64,000 nt of DNA, taken from contig NZ_BHZC01000001.1 in the NCBI RefSeq assembly GCF_003865135.1, positions 5,890,001 to 5,954,000 of the forward strand, in the 5' to 3' direction. This document shows positions 1-8,714 of this stretch, in pieces. Below the pieces are notes generated by a model. That model made no database searches and was not told the DNA's origin. It saw nothing but the letters and a program-made list of their open reading frames with translations. Position 1 is the first letter of the stretch; the number at the start of each line of letters is the position of its first letter. The translations under genes were made by a program, and so were the position numbers. The stretch is from Streptomyces chrestomyceticus JCM 4735 (GTDB lineage Bacteria > Actinomycetota > Actinomycetes > Streptomycetales > Streptomycetaceae).

Positions 1-373
<373 letters not shown>

Positions 374-375
<2 letters not shown>

Positions 376-455
376 CACCCGGCCCGCCCCGGGTGTCCTC
401 CGGACGCCACCCCCCACCCCGCGGCCCGCCGGAACCTGACCCGGCGGGGCCGCGG
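374..455 (+). terminator. Double hairpin after hpd
   Basis: A perfect 9-bp stem (374-382 with 389-397, 6-nt loop) begins inside the hpd stop codon. A second, longer GC stem with mismatches follows (about 419-432 with 441-455). There is no clear T-tract, which is common for Streptomyces terminators. The structure separates hpd from the FAD oxidase gene. Confidence 0.6.
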
Positions 456-552
456 CCCTTCCCGAGGGGAGCGGCACACCCGCACCCGGGACCGCCACCC
501 GGGTGCGGGAGAGGATCTTCCGTGTACGGCCCACGGATGGGAGGCTGACGGC

Positions 553-1917
553 ATGGACCTCATCGCACGCCTGCGCGACGCCCTCCCCGCGGAAGCGATC
601 CTCACCGACCCGGACGTCACCGGCGCCTACGCCCACGACATGGCGAGCTTCTGCGAGGCCGGCACACCCGCCGTCGTCGTTCTGCCGCGCACGGTCGAGC
701 AGGTCCAGCGCGTGATGCGCACCGCCACCGCACTGCGCGTCCCGGTCGTCCCCCAGGGCGCCCGCACCGGCCTGTCGGGCGCCGCCAACGCCTCCGACGG
801 CTGCATCGTGCTCTCCCTGGTCAAGATGGACCGGATCATCGAGATCAACCCCGTCGACCGGATCGCGGTCGTCGAGCCCGGCGTCGTCAACGCGGCGCTC
901 TCCCGCGCCGTCAATGAGCACGGCCTCTATTACCCGCCGGACCCCTCGAGCTGGGAGGAGTGCTCCATCGGCGGCAACATCGGCACCGCCTCCGGCGGCC
1001 TGTGCTGCGTCAAGTACGGCGTCACCGCCGAGTACGTCCTCGGCCTGGACGTCGTCCTCGCCGACGGACGGCTGCTCACCACCGGCCGCCGCACCGCCAA
1101 GGGCGTCGCGGGCTACGACCTCACCCGCCTCTTCGTCGGTTCCGAGGGCAGCCTCGGCATCGTCGTACGCGCCGTCCTGGCCCTCAAGCCCGAACCGCCC
1201 CAGCAGCTCGCGCTGGCCGCCGAGTTCCCCTCCACCGCCGCCGCGTGCGACGCGGTCTGCGAGATCATGGCGCGCGGCCACGCCCCCTCGCTGCTCGAAC
1301 TCATGGACCGTACGAGCATCCGCGCCGTCAACGCGATGGCCCAGATGGGACTGCCGGACAGCACCGAGGCCCTGCTCCTGGCCGCCTTCGACACCCCCGA
1401 ACCGGCCGCCGACCTCGCCGCCGTCGGCGCGCTGTGCGAGGCCGCCGGCGCCACCGAGGTCGTACCGGCCGAGACCCCGGCCGAGTCCGACCTCCTCCTC
1501 CAGGCACGGCGGCTGACCCTGACCGCCCTGGAACGCGTCAAGTCCGCCACGATGATCGACGACGTCTGCGTACCGCGCTCGCAACTCGCCGCGATGCTCG
1601 ACGGCACCGCCGCCATCGCCGAGAAGTACGACCTGACCATCGGCGTCTGCGCGCACGCGGGCGACGGCAACACCCACCCCACCGTCTGCTTCGACGCGAA
1701 CGACCCCGACGAGTCCCGGCGCGCCCGCGAGTCCTTCGACGAGATCATGGCGCTCGGCCTGGAACTGGGCGGCACGATCACCGGCGAGCACGGCGTCGGC
1801 GTCCTGAAGAAGGAGTGGCTGGCCCGCGAGCTGGGCCCGGTCGGCCTGGAGATGCACCGCGGCATCAAGGCCGTCTTCGACCCGCTCGGACTGCTCAACC
1901 CCGGCAAGGTCTTCTGA
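553..1917 (+). CDS. FAD-binding oxidoreductase, GlcD/D-lactate dehydrogenase family
   Basis: A 454-residue flavoprotein of the vanillyl-alcohol oxidase/GlcD superfamily, which oxidises alpha-hydroxy acids such as glycolate or D-lactate; the substrate here is not evident. The N-terminal FAD domain (about 35-215) shows the PQGARTGLSGAA pyrophosphate loop and a GGNIGTASGG segment. The C-terminal cap has the AHAGDGNTHP motif and ends with GEHGVGVLKKEW, both typical of GlcD. Length is normal. A GGAGG ribosome site lies 8 nt before the ATG at 553. No GlcE/GlcF partner subunits are nearby, so it may act as a single-subunit dehydrogenase. Confidence 0.88.
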   Translation: MDLIARLRDALPAEAILTDPDVTGAYAHDMASFCEAGTPAVVVLPRTVEQVQRVMRTATALRVPVVPQGARTGLSGAANASDGCIVLSLVKMDRIIEINPVDRIAVVEPGVVNAALSRAVNEHGLYYPPDPSSWEECSIGGNIGTASGGLCCVKYGVTAEYVLGLDVVLADGRLLTTGRRTAKGVAGYDLTRLFVGSEGSLGIVVRAVLALKPEPPQQLALAAEFPSTAAACDAVCEIMARGHAPSLLELMDRTSIRAVNAMAQMGLPDSTEALLLAAFDTPEPAADLAAVGALCEAAGATEVVPAETPAESDLLLQARRLTLTALERVKSATMIDDVCVPRSQLAAMLDGTAAIAEKYDLTIGVCAHAGDGNTHPTVCFDANDPDESRRARESFDEIMALGLELGGTITGEHGVGVLKKEWLARELGPVGLEMHRGIKAVFDPLGLLNPGKVF

Positions 1918-1993
1918 CCGGCACCGTCGGCGGTCCGGCCGTGGGCCGGCCGCGGTTCGGCCGTCATGAGCTGCACCTTCTAGGGTTCGGACC

Positions 1994-2287
1994 ATGAACT
2001 CCGACCTCTGGACCATCATCGGCGCCGCGGCCGTCGTCATCGTCGTCCTCGCCTCCACCATGGACGCGCGCCACAAGACACTCGAACGCCGGCTGCGGCA
2101 CATGGACCGCAAGCTGAACCTCGTCATGGAACACCTCGGCATCGAGGAGCCCGGCCCCGAGGGCATGGCCGAGATCGACGCGCTGCTGCACAAGGGCAGG
2201 AAGGTCGAGGCGATCAAGCGCTACCGCGAACTGACCGGCGCCGGCCTGGTCGAGGCCAAGGAGGCCGTGGAGCGCCGGGAAGGCTGA
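1994..2287 (+). CDS. Small membrane-anchored protein with ribosomal L7/L12 C-terminal-like domain
   Basis: A 97-residue protein with an N-terminal hydrophobic segment (about 7-22), a charged helical linker, and a C-terminal ALLHKGRKVEAIKRYRE...GLVEAKEAVE segment. That segment matches the fold signature of the L7/L12 C-terminal domain, seen in many small actinobacterial proteins outside the ribosome. Function is unknown. There is no Shine-Dalgarno sequence. Instead a TAGGGT -10-like hexamer (1981-1986) lies 7 nt before the ATG, which suggests a leaderless transcript. Confidence 0.8.
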   Translation: MNSDLWTIIGAAAVVIVVLASTMDARHKTLERRLRHMDRKLNLVMEHLGIEEPGPEGMAEIDALLHKGRKVEAIKRYRELTGAGLVEAKEAVERREG

Positions 2288-2398
2288 GAGCCGGTGCCCC
2301 CGCCGCCCGGCGAATGCCCCGATACATGTGGCCGGGCCGGGCGCCCGGGACGAGGATGGAGCCGACCGCCGCGACGCCGACGCAGGGAGCGAAGAGCG

Positions 2399-3862
2399 AT
2401 GCCAGCCACCACAGGGACCGAAGAGGCCACCGCCCGGGACACGTACGACGTCGTCGTGCTGGGCGCCGGGCCGACCGGCGAGAACGTCGCCGACCGGGCA
2501 CACGCCCTCGGCCTCAGCGCGGTGATCGTGGAGAGCGAACTGGTCGGCGGCGAGTGCTCGTACTGGGCCTGCATGCCCAGCAAGGCACTGCTGCGCCCGG
2601 TCACCGCCCGCGCCGACGCGCGCCGCGTCCCCGGCCTGCTCCAGGCGGCGGCCGCGCCGCTGGACAGCAAGGCGGTGCTCGCCCACCGCGACGCGTTCGC
2701 CTCCCACTGGAAGGACGACGGCCAGGTCCGGTGGCTGGACTCGGCCGGCATCGACTTCGTACGCGGCCGGGCCCGCCTCGACGGCCCCCGGCGCGTCGTG
2801 GTCGACACGGGCGGCGGGGCGGAACGCGTCCTGACCGCCCGGCACGCCGTCGCCGTCTGCACCGGCAGCCGCGCCGTCCTCCCCGACCTCCCCGGACTGG
2901 CCGACGCCCGCCCCTGGACCAGCCGCGAGGCCACCAGCGCGCAGTCCGTACCGCCGCGCCTGGCGGTGGTCGGCGGCGGCGTCGTCGGCGTCGAAATGGC
3001 CACCGCCTGGCAGGCGCTGGGCTCCCGGGTGACGCTCCTGGTGCGCGGCGGCGGACTGCTGCCCAAGATGGAGCCGTTCGCGGGCGAACTGGTCGCCGAG
3101 TCCCTGGCCGAGACGGGCGCCACCGTACGTACCGGCGTCTCGGTGACCGCGGTACGGCGCGAGATGCCCAACGGGCCCGCCACCGTCGTACTCGACAACG
3201 GCGACGAGCTGGTCGCCGACGAGATCCTGTTCGCCACCGGCCGCGCGCCGCGCACCGACGACATCGGCCTGGAGACGGTCGGCCTGGAGCCCGGCACCTG
3301 GCTGGAGACCGACGACACCTGCCGGGTCAAGGGCGTGGCGGACGGCTGGCTGTACGCCGTCGGCGACGTCAACCACCGCGCGCTGCTGACCCACCAGGGC
3401 AAGTACCAGGCCCGCATCGTCGGCGCCGCCATCGCCGCACAGGCCCAGGGCACCACCGCCCTGGACACCGGCCGCTGGGGCGCGCACGCCGCGACCGCCG
3501 ACACCGCCGCCGTACCGCAGGTCGTCTTCACCGACCCCGAGGCCGCCTCCGTCGGCCTGACCGCCGCCGAAGCCGAACGCGCCGGACACCGCACCCGCGT
3601 CGTCGACTTCGACCTCGGCTCGGTGGCGGGCGCCGGCCTGTACGCCGACGGCTACCGCGGCCGCGCCCGTATGGTCGTCGACCTCGACCGCGAAACCCTC
3701 CTCGGCGTCACCTTCGTCGGCCCGGCCGTCGGCGAACTCCTGCACTCCGCCACCGTCGCGGTGGCCGGCGAGGTCCCCATCGACCGGCTGTGGCACGCGG
3801 TGCCCGCCTATCCGACGATCAGCGAGGTGTGGCTCCGGCTGCTGGAGACGTACCGCGGTTGA
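2399..3862 (+). CDS. FAD-dependent pyridine nucleotide-disulfide oxidoreductase
   Basis: A 487-residue class I flavin disulfide reductase related to dihydrolipoamide dehydrogenase and mercuric reductase. The N-terminus has the FAD Rossmann motif (VVLGAGPTGENVA). The redox-active site is GGECSYWACMPSK, so the paired cysteines are retained with unusual residues between them. A second Rossmann motif (VVGGGVVGVEMA) binds NAD(P)H, and an ATGRAPRTDDIG segment follows. The C-terminal dimerisation domain lacks an obvious HPT-type catalytic His: the equivalent region reads HAVPAYPTISE, so a His is present but the context differs. The start at 2399 is chosen for its GGGAG site; upstream in-frame sequence is not family-like. 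The substrate is unknown. Confidence 0.85.
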   Translation: MPATTGTEEATARDTYDVVVLGAGPTGENVADRAHALGLSAVIVESELVGGECSYWACMPSKALLRPVTARADARRVPGLLQAAAAPLDSKAVLAHRDAFASHWKDDGQVRWLDSAGIDFVRGRARLDGPRRVVVDTGGGAERVLTARHAVAVCTGSRAVLPDLPGLADARPWTSREATSAQSVPPRLAVVGGGVVGVEMATAWQALGSRVTLLVRGGGLLPKMEPFAGELVAESLAETGATVRTGVSVTAVRREMPNGPATVVLDNGDELVADEILFATGRAPRTDDIGLETVGLEPGTWLETDDTCRVKGVADGWLYAVGDVNHRALLTHQGKYQARIVGAAIAAQAQGTTALDTGRWGAHAATADTAAVPQVVFTDPEAASVGLTAAEAERAGHRTRVVDFDLGSVAGAGLYADGYRGRARMVVDLDRETLLGVTFVGPAVGELLHSATVAVAGEVPIDRLWHAVPAYPTISEVWLRLLETYRG

Positions 3863-4052
3863 GACGCCGGTCCGTACGCGGCCGGGCGGCGGTGCGTACC
3901 GCGGACGAGGACCTCGGTCCGGGCAGGGCCGGACCGGCGGCGTAGGTCGGAATCCCGATACTCAGGCGCGCCGGGCCGCCGTACGGTCAGGAGTGCCAGA
4001 GCCCGACGGGCCTGAACGCACCGGCCCGCGCAGACGTCGCAGGAGGCACCCC

Positions 4053-4463
4053 GTGTCCGTGCAACTCGACCACACCATCATCCACGCCACCGACAAGTTC
4101 GCGTCCGCGCGCTTCCTCGCGGAGCTGGCCGGGCTGGAGGAGCCGACGGCGTTCGGCCCGTTCGCCGCCGTATCGACCGCGAACGGCCTGACCATCGACT
4201 ACGCCGAGCACGTCGTCGAGGCGGCCGCGATCGTGCCCCAGCACCTCGCGTTCCGGGTCTCCGAGGAGGAGTTCGACGCGATCTTCGCCCGCATCCAGGA
4301 GCGCGAACTGCCGTACTGGGCGGACCCGTACCACCACAAGCCGCAGGAGATCAACCACCTCGCGGGCGGCCGCGGGGTCTACGTCAGCGACCCGGACGGC
4401 CACGCCATCGAGTTCCTCACCCGCAAGCACAGCCTGGAGGACCTCGGTACCGCATCGTCCTGA
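4053..4463 (+). CDS. VOC (glyoxalase/bleomycin resistance) family protein
   Basis: A 136-residue single vicinal-oxygen-chelate protein. The family includes dioxygenases, glyoxalases and antibiotic-binding proteins; no specific reaction can be assigned. Visible features are the N-terminal LDHTII strand with a His that could bind metal, a central LAFRVSEEEFDAIF helix, and the C-terminal VYVSDPDGHAIEFLT motif, whose Glu is the usual metal ligand. The GTG at 4053 is preceded by AGGAGG with a 6-nt gap, which decides the start. The gene stands alone between the disulfide reductase and the inverted-repeat element. Confidence 0.85.
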   Translation: MSVQLDHTIIHATDKFASARFLAELAGLEEPTAFGPFAAVSTANGLTIDYAEHVVEAAAIVPQHLAFRVSEEEFDAIFARIQERELPYWADPYHHKPQEINHLAGGRGVYVSDPDGHAIEFLTRKHSLEDLGTASS

Positions 4464-4485
4464 CCCTGGTACGTCCGGCCCGCGC

Positions 4486-4651
4486 TAGGGCGCGTCTTTC
4501 GGATCATCCTGGGCCCGCGGCGCCTGGCACGGCACCTCGCGGCGTTGTCGCATCACCCACGGACACCCAGTCCGAGGGCAATGCTCCGCCTTGCGATGCA
4601 CCGCACCAGGCGCCGCGGGCTGCTCCAGGCTGATCCAAAAGACACGCCCTA
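4486..4651. repeat. 166-bp inverted-repeat element (MITE-like)
   Basis: Two long near-perfect inverted arms, 4486-4527 and 4606-4651, bound a 78-nt centre. The arms match along their full length apart from a 4-nt insertion (TGCT) in the right arm and three substitutions. Both ends read TAGGG...CCCTA, so a TA target duplication is possible. The centre holds smaller complementary words (GCATC/GATGC) and no credible coding sequence. Size, long terminal inverted repeats and lack of coding capacity fit a miniature inverted-repeat transposable element or extragenic palindrome. No source transposase is present in the window. Confidence 0.7.
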
Positions 4652-5128
4652 CGCCCCCGCCTCCGGCGACTCGTCCGACGGCCACGGGCCGGACAGCCAC
4701 CGGTCGTCGTCCCGCGGCGTCATGGCGAGCAGCGCGCTCAGCCCTTTGTCCAGCCCCAAGTGGTCCTGCTCCGACCCCGGCGGGACCACCCGCAGCGTGC
4801 GCTCCAGCCACGCCGAGACCGCCGGGGCCGGCGCCTCCAGCAGGGCCTCGCCGTCCGGGGAGCTGAGCGCCATGCAGACCAGGCTGCGCCCGTCCACCTT
4901 CGTGGGCCACACCCGCACGTCACCGTGGCCGCACGGGCGGAACACCCCCTCGACGAGCAGTTCGCGGGCGAACGTCCAGTTGACGGGGGCGTCCGAGCCG
5001 ATGTGGAAGGTGACGTGGACGGCGTAGGGGTCGTCCGAGCGGTAGGTCAGCCGGGCCGGGACGGGGATGCTGCGGTCCGGCGACAGGACCAGGCCCAGCT
5101 CCAGCTCTCGTTCCACCACGGTGTGCAT
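4649..5128 (-). CDS. ssgG: SsgA-like protein (SALP), probably SsgG
   Basis: A 159-residue SsgA/B-family protein. These small actinomycete proteins control septum-site placement and cell-wall remodelling in sporulating hyphae. Family hallmarks are the PVPARLTYRSDDPYAV segment, TFHIG, WTFARELL, DVRVWP and the ALSSPDGEALLEAPAPAV stretch. The ssgG label comes from gene neighbourhood (close to hpd, upstream of RDD genes) rather than a specific motif, so the paralog assignment is tentative. The start at 5128 begins the family domain (MHTVVERELELG). The TAG stop codon lies in the terminal bases of the adjacent inverted-repeat element, so that insertion may have set the C-terminus. Confidence 0.82.
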   Translation of the reverse strand: MHTVVERELELGLVLSPDRSIPVPARLTYRSDDPYAVHVTFHIGSDAPVNWTFARELLVEGVFRPCGHGDVRVWPTKVDGRSLVCMALSSPDGEALLEAPAPAVSAWLERTLRVVPPGSEQDHLGLDKGLSALLAMTPRDDDRWLSGPWPSDESPEAGA

Positions 5129-5377
5129 ACGGTCCGCCTCTCTTCGGTACCTCCTGCGAACCCCCCTGTGACGGGGCCCGCACTTGGATAGAGGCTCCGG
5201 AGCCCGGACCATTACGCGACTTCGCACAACTTTTTTCGCGGGCCTCTTCCAGGTGGTCCGGCCCGGCCGGGACACCCGCCCCGACCCTCCGTCTGATAGA
5301 TGTGGACGCTGCGTTGCGGCAGACTGCACATGCCCCACCCACCACACCAGGCCGAGAACAGATACGGGACTTCGGAC

Positions 5378-6976
5378 ATGAGCGCCCCTTCCTCAGGATC
5401 CGCCGGCGGCAGCCCCACGCCAGGCTTCTACCCGGACCCGTCCATTCCCGGCTACATCCGGTACTGGAACGGTGCCGCATGGGTGCCGGGCACCAGCCGG
5501 CCCGCGCCCGCCGAGGGCGAGGCGCTCCCCGCCCCGCCGCCCGGCGCCGCCCCGGCTCCCGCGCCCGCGCCGGCCCCCACCCCCGCCGTGGAGGAGACCG
5601 GCCCGGTCTTCCTCGACGAGGAGGAGGAACCCGGTCGGCTGACCGGGGCGGGCAGCGGCGCGCCCGCCTCCGCCTGGCAGGCCGACACCGCACGGCAGGG
5701 TGGCTTCGGCGGCGAGCAGGACCGCCGTATCGCCTGGGGCTCGCCCGAGGAGGCGCAGGCCGGGCTGCCGCAGCAGCGCGACGAGGCCGCTGCCGCGCCC
5801 GGTGCGCCGGCGTCCGGCGAGGAGCCGCCGCGGACCGACGGCACGGTCACCATCCGCGCCGTACGGGACGAAGGCGCCCCCGGCCGCGACCGCGGCACGA
5901 CCACCATCCGCGCCGTACGCCCCGACGGGCCCCAGGGCGGCAAGAGCGACACGATGTCGATCCGGATGGCGCCGCAGTCCGGCGGCGCCCCGGCGTCGCC
6001 GCTGCCCGGCGCCGCGGCGCCGCAGCCGCTGCCGTCCACGGGCGCGCAGCAGCCGCCGGCGGCCTCCGGCCCGCAGCAGGCGGCCGCGCAGCCCGCTCCC
6101 GGGGCCCGGACGCCCGCCGCCCAGGGACCGGCCCAGCAGGCGCCGCAGGGGCCCGTACAGCCGCAGTCCCCGCCGCAGCCCGGTCCGGGGCCCGCCGTGC
6201 CGCCCGTGCAGCACCAGCCGTTCCCGACGCAGCAGCCTCAGCACCCCCAGATGCCGCAGCAGTCACCGGCACCGCACGTTCCGCCGCACCAGCCGGCCTC
6301 CCGGTCCGCCCCCGGACCGGCCCCGGCTCCCGCACCGCAGGCCCCCGGACCGGCCCCCGCGCCGCAGCCCGGCCCGCAGGCCCAGCCCGCCCCCTTCTCC
6401 GGCTTCCCGCCGCAGCAGGACGGCGCGGCCGAAGGCGTCGTCCCCTGGAAGCCGCCGACCACCGACCCGTTCCTCGCGGCCGCGCAGGAACAGGGCCGCC
6501 CGGCCCCCCTGGGCCGCCGCTTCGCCGCCCGCCTGATCGACACCCTGGTCCTGGCCGTCCTCACCGGCGCCGCCGCCGTACCGCTGTGGGGCCCGGCCAC
6601 CGAGCACATCGACGCCAAGGTGGAGGCCGCCAAGCAGTCCGGGCGGGAGGTCACCGTCTACCTGCTCGACGGCACCACCGGCCCCTACCTGGCCGTCGTG
6701 CTCGCCGTGCTGCTCATCGGCGGCGGCCTGTACGAGGTGCTGCCCACCGTCAAGTGGGGCCACACGCTCGGCAAGAAGGTGTGCGGCGTCAAGGTGCTGG
6801 ACATCGAGAGCCACGACACCCCGCCCCTGGCCTCGGTGATCAAGCGGTGGCTGGTGTACGGCGTGCTCGGCGTGCTGGCGGTCGGGGTCGTCAACGCCGT
6901 GTGGTGCCTGTTCGACCGGCCGTGGCGGCAGTGCTGGCACGACAAGATCGCCCGGACGTTCGTCGCCGAGAAGTAG
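5378..6976 (+). CDS. RDD family membrane protein with DUF2510 domain and Pro/Ala/Gln-rich linker
   Basis: A 532-residue protein in three parts. Residues about 15-40 (GFYPDPSIPGYIRYWNGAAW) are a DUF2510 tryptophan-rich module. Residues about 45-365 are a low-complexity Pro/Ala/Gln/Gly region, probably disordered and cytoplasmic. The C-terminal 150 residues are an RDD domain with three hydrophobic helices, beginning RRFAARLIDTLVLAVL and including the TLGKKVCGVKVLD motif. RDD proteins are membrane proteins of poorly defined function; some act as ion exchangers. The next gene is a second RDD protein, so the two may work together. The ATG at 5378 starts the DUF2510 module; its ribosome site is weak. 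Confidence 0.88.
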   Translation: MSAPSSGSAGGSPTPGFYPDPSIPGYIRYWNGAAWVPGTSRPAPAEGEALPAPPPGAAPAPAPAPAPTPAVEETGPVFLDEEEEPGRLTGAGSGAPASAWQADTARQGGFGGEQDRRIAWGSPEEAQAGLPQQRDEAAAAPGAPASGEEPPRTDGTVTIRAVRDEGAPGRDRGTTTIRAVRPDGPQGGKSDTMSIRMAPQSGGAPASPLPGAAAPQPLPSTGAQQPPAASGPQQAAAQPAPGARTPAAQGPAQQAPQGPVQPQSPPQPGPGPAVPPVQHQPFPTQQPQHPQMPQQSPAPHVPPHQPASRSAPGPAPAPAPQAPGPAPAPQPGPQAQPAPFSGFPPQQDGAAEGVVPWKPPTTDPFLAAAQEQGRPAPLGRRFAARLIDTLVLAVLTGAAAVPLWGPATEHIDAKVEAAKQSGREVTVYLLDGTTGPYLAVVLAVLLIGGGLYEVLPTVKWGHTLGKKVCGVKVLDIESHDTPPLASVIKRWLVYGVLGVLAVGVVNAVWCLFDRPWRQCWHDKIARTFVAEK

Positions 6977-7063
6977 CCCGGGGAGCAGACCGCCCGCCCG
7001 GCCGCGTCACCCGGCCGGACCTCGCCGGATGCGGCGGGGCGCGGCCCGGGTTCGACTCGGGCC

Positions 7064-7858
7064 ATGAGCACCGACCAGCCCGGGCCCGGCTCCGCGGGCG
7101 AACCGCCGGAGCGCGACCCGTACCTGAAGAAGCCGCAGGAACCGCCGTCGGGCGGCGCTCCGTACGGTGCCGAGCCGGCCGGTGGCTCTCCGTACGGCGG
7201 CCGGCCGGCCGGCGGGTCCCCGTACGACCGCCCCGCCAACGCCACCCCGCACGGCGAACAGCCGCCCGGCGGCGACCCGTACGGCGGCAGTGCCCCGCCA
7301 CCCGGGAGCGGCCCGCCGCCCGGAGGGATGCCGCCGCCCTACGGGGGTGACCCGTACGGGGGCAACCCGTACGGCGGCCAGTACGGCGCCGCCGACCCGC
7401 TGGCGGGAATGCCGCCGCTGGCGAGCCGCGGCCGTCGCCTGGTCGCCCGCATCATCGACTGGATCATCGTCTGCGTACCGGTCGGCCTGATCATGAGCGG
7501 GGTCGTCGGCGGCTTCGACTACTGGACGACGGACGGCACCCAGACCGGACGCCAGGCGTCCGTCTCCCTCGTGACGATGCTGGTCTACCTCGTCTACGAG
7601 GGGCTGATGCTCACCAGCCGGGGCCAGACCGTCGGCAAGATGGCGATGAAGATCCGGGTGGGGATGCTGGAGAACGGCGCGGTACCGGCCGGGCAGGCGG
7701 GCTGGGTGCGGGCGGCGGTCTACACGCTGCCGGAGATCGTGCCGTGCTGCGGCTTCATCTTCTGGCTCGTCAACGTCCTGTGGTGCACCTGGGACAAGCC
7801 GTACCAGCAGTGCCTGCACGACAAGACGGCCAAGACGGTGGTGGTCTCCACGGCCTGA
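7064..7858 (+). CDS. RDD family membrane protein
   Basis: A 264-residue RDD-domain protein. The first 120 residues are a Gly/Pro/Tyr-rich tract with repeated GGSPYGG-like units, likely disordered. The RDD domain (about 121-264) begins SRGRRLVARIIDWIIV and carries the TVGKMAMKIRVGML motif, several hydrophobic helices and a C-terminal CLHDKTAKTVVV segment matching the end of the upstream RDD protein. It lies 87 nt after that gene on the same strand and is probably a diverged duplicate. Function is unknown. Confidence 0.87.
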   Translation: MSTDQPGPGSAGEPPERDPYLKKPQEPPSGGAPYGAEPAGGSPYGGRPAGGSPYDRPANATPHGEQPPGGDPYGGSAPPPGSGPPPGGMPPPYGGDPYGGNPYGGQYGAADPLAGMPPLASRGRRLVARIIDWIIVCVPVGLIMSGVVGGFDYWTTDGTQTGRQASVSLVTMLVYLVYEGLMLTSRGQTVGKMAMKIRVGMLENGAVPAGQAGWVRAAVYTLPEIVPCCGFIFWLVNVLWCTWDKPYQQCLHDKTAKTVVVSTA

Positions 7859-7973
7859 GGCCGGTACCCGCCGTCCTTCCTGGCGGCTCCGGCGCGTCAA
7901 CCGGCGGTCGGCGCACCCCTCTTCCGAGCGGTGCCCGGCCGCCTACGCGCGTCCACCAGCCACGGACGGGCGA

Positions 7974-8315
7974 CTAACGCGAGTGCTCGCTGACGCGCCC
8001 CTCGGAGGAGACGCCCGCGTGGGTGTGCTGACGCGGCACCCGCAGGGCCGACGCACGGGTGGTGGACGGCACGTGCGCGCGTACGCCGTGGACGGCGCGC
8101 GCGCCGGAGCGCGGGGCCGTGCGGCGGCGCGTCACATGAGAAACCCCCGGCAGCGGCGCCGTGAGGGCGACCAGCAGGCCGAGGGCGAGGGCTGCGACGG
8201 CGATGACCGCGATTCCGACCCCGGTCCGCGTCTGCGAGAGCAGTAACAACGCGAGGGTCGAGAAGACGACGGTGGCCGATCCGTAGGCGAGCTGTGCGGC
8301 AGTCGGACGAGGCAT
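7974..8315 (-). CDS. Small two-helix membrane protein, hypothetical
   Basis: A 113-residue protein with two adjacent hydrophobic segments (about 8-24 and 30-50) followed by a basic, Arg/Ser/His-rich tail that is probably cytoplasmic. I do not recognise a family with confidence. The start at 8315 follows a GAGGA ribosome site, and the membrane helices begin just after it. It is divergent from the secreted metalloprotease, with a 399-nt gap between them. Confidence 0.6.
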   Translation of the reverse strand: MPRPTAAQLAYGSATVVFSTLALLLLSQTRTGVGIAVIAVAALALGLLVALTAPLPGVSHVTRRRTAPRSGARAVHGVRAHVPSTTRASALRVPRQHTHAGVSSEGRVSEHSR

Positions 8316-8714
8316 GGCGGATCCGTCCTCAGGAGGTCGGCAGGGGTGTGGTCGACAGGGGCGCGCCGTCAAACGACTCTACGGTCCTTACTGCCCGAGC
8401 GGAACTGGCGGTAAGCGTGACCTGACCCACGGTTCCGAGGCATACGGGGCGCACGGATTCATTCCTGGTTTGAACGGGCCTGATCGGCGCGTCTGTCGGG
8501 GTGCCCGGGGCACGGCGCGGGGGAGCCGCCGGGGTAGTGCGGGTACGCACGTGCACCACGTCCCCGTACGTACCCAAACGTGTCCGTTACCCGCAACCTG
8601 AAGGTCGAAAACCGTACTTCTCTGTCGTGCCCAAGTCAAGATCTGTCTTTTCCCTCCCCCTTCCGGTCAAATGCTGGCATCCAGTGACCGTTTTCAAGGG
8701 GAGGAATGCGCCAA
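8316..8714. other. Gene-free region ahead of the metalloprotease
   Basis: No coding frame with family-like sequence is seen. The last 130 nt are less GC-rich and pyrimidine-rich (around 8610-8690), as expected for the protease promoter and leader, but I cannot place a convincing -35/-10 pair. An AGGGGAGGA ribosome site ends about 10 nt before the GTG at 8715. Confidence 0.4.

Noticed and set aside
1964..3796. A 610-residue open frame on the minus strand opposite the disulfide reductase gene.
   Set aside because: Its translation is Gly/Ala/Asp/Val-rich with no recognisable domain, while the plus-strand protein has full flavin disulfide-reductase motifs. It is a shadow of high-GC codon use.
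2399..3862. Mercuric reductase.
   Set aside because: It lacks the N-terminal heavy-metal-binding domain and the C-terminal vicinal cysteines of MerA, and no mer genes are nearby.
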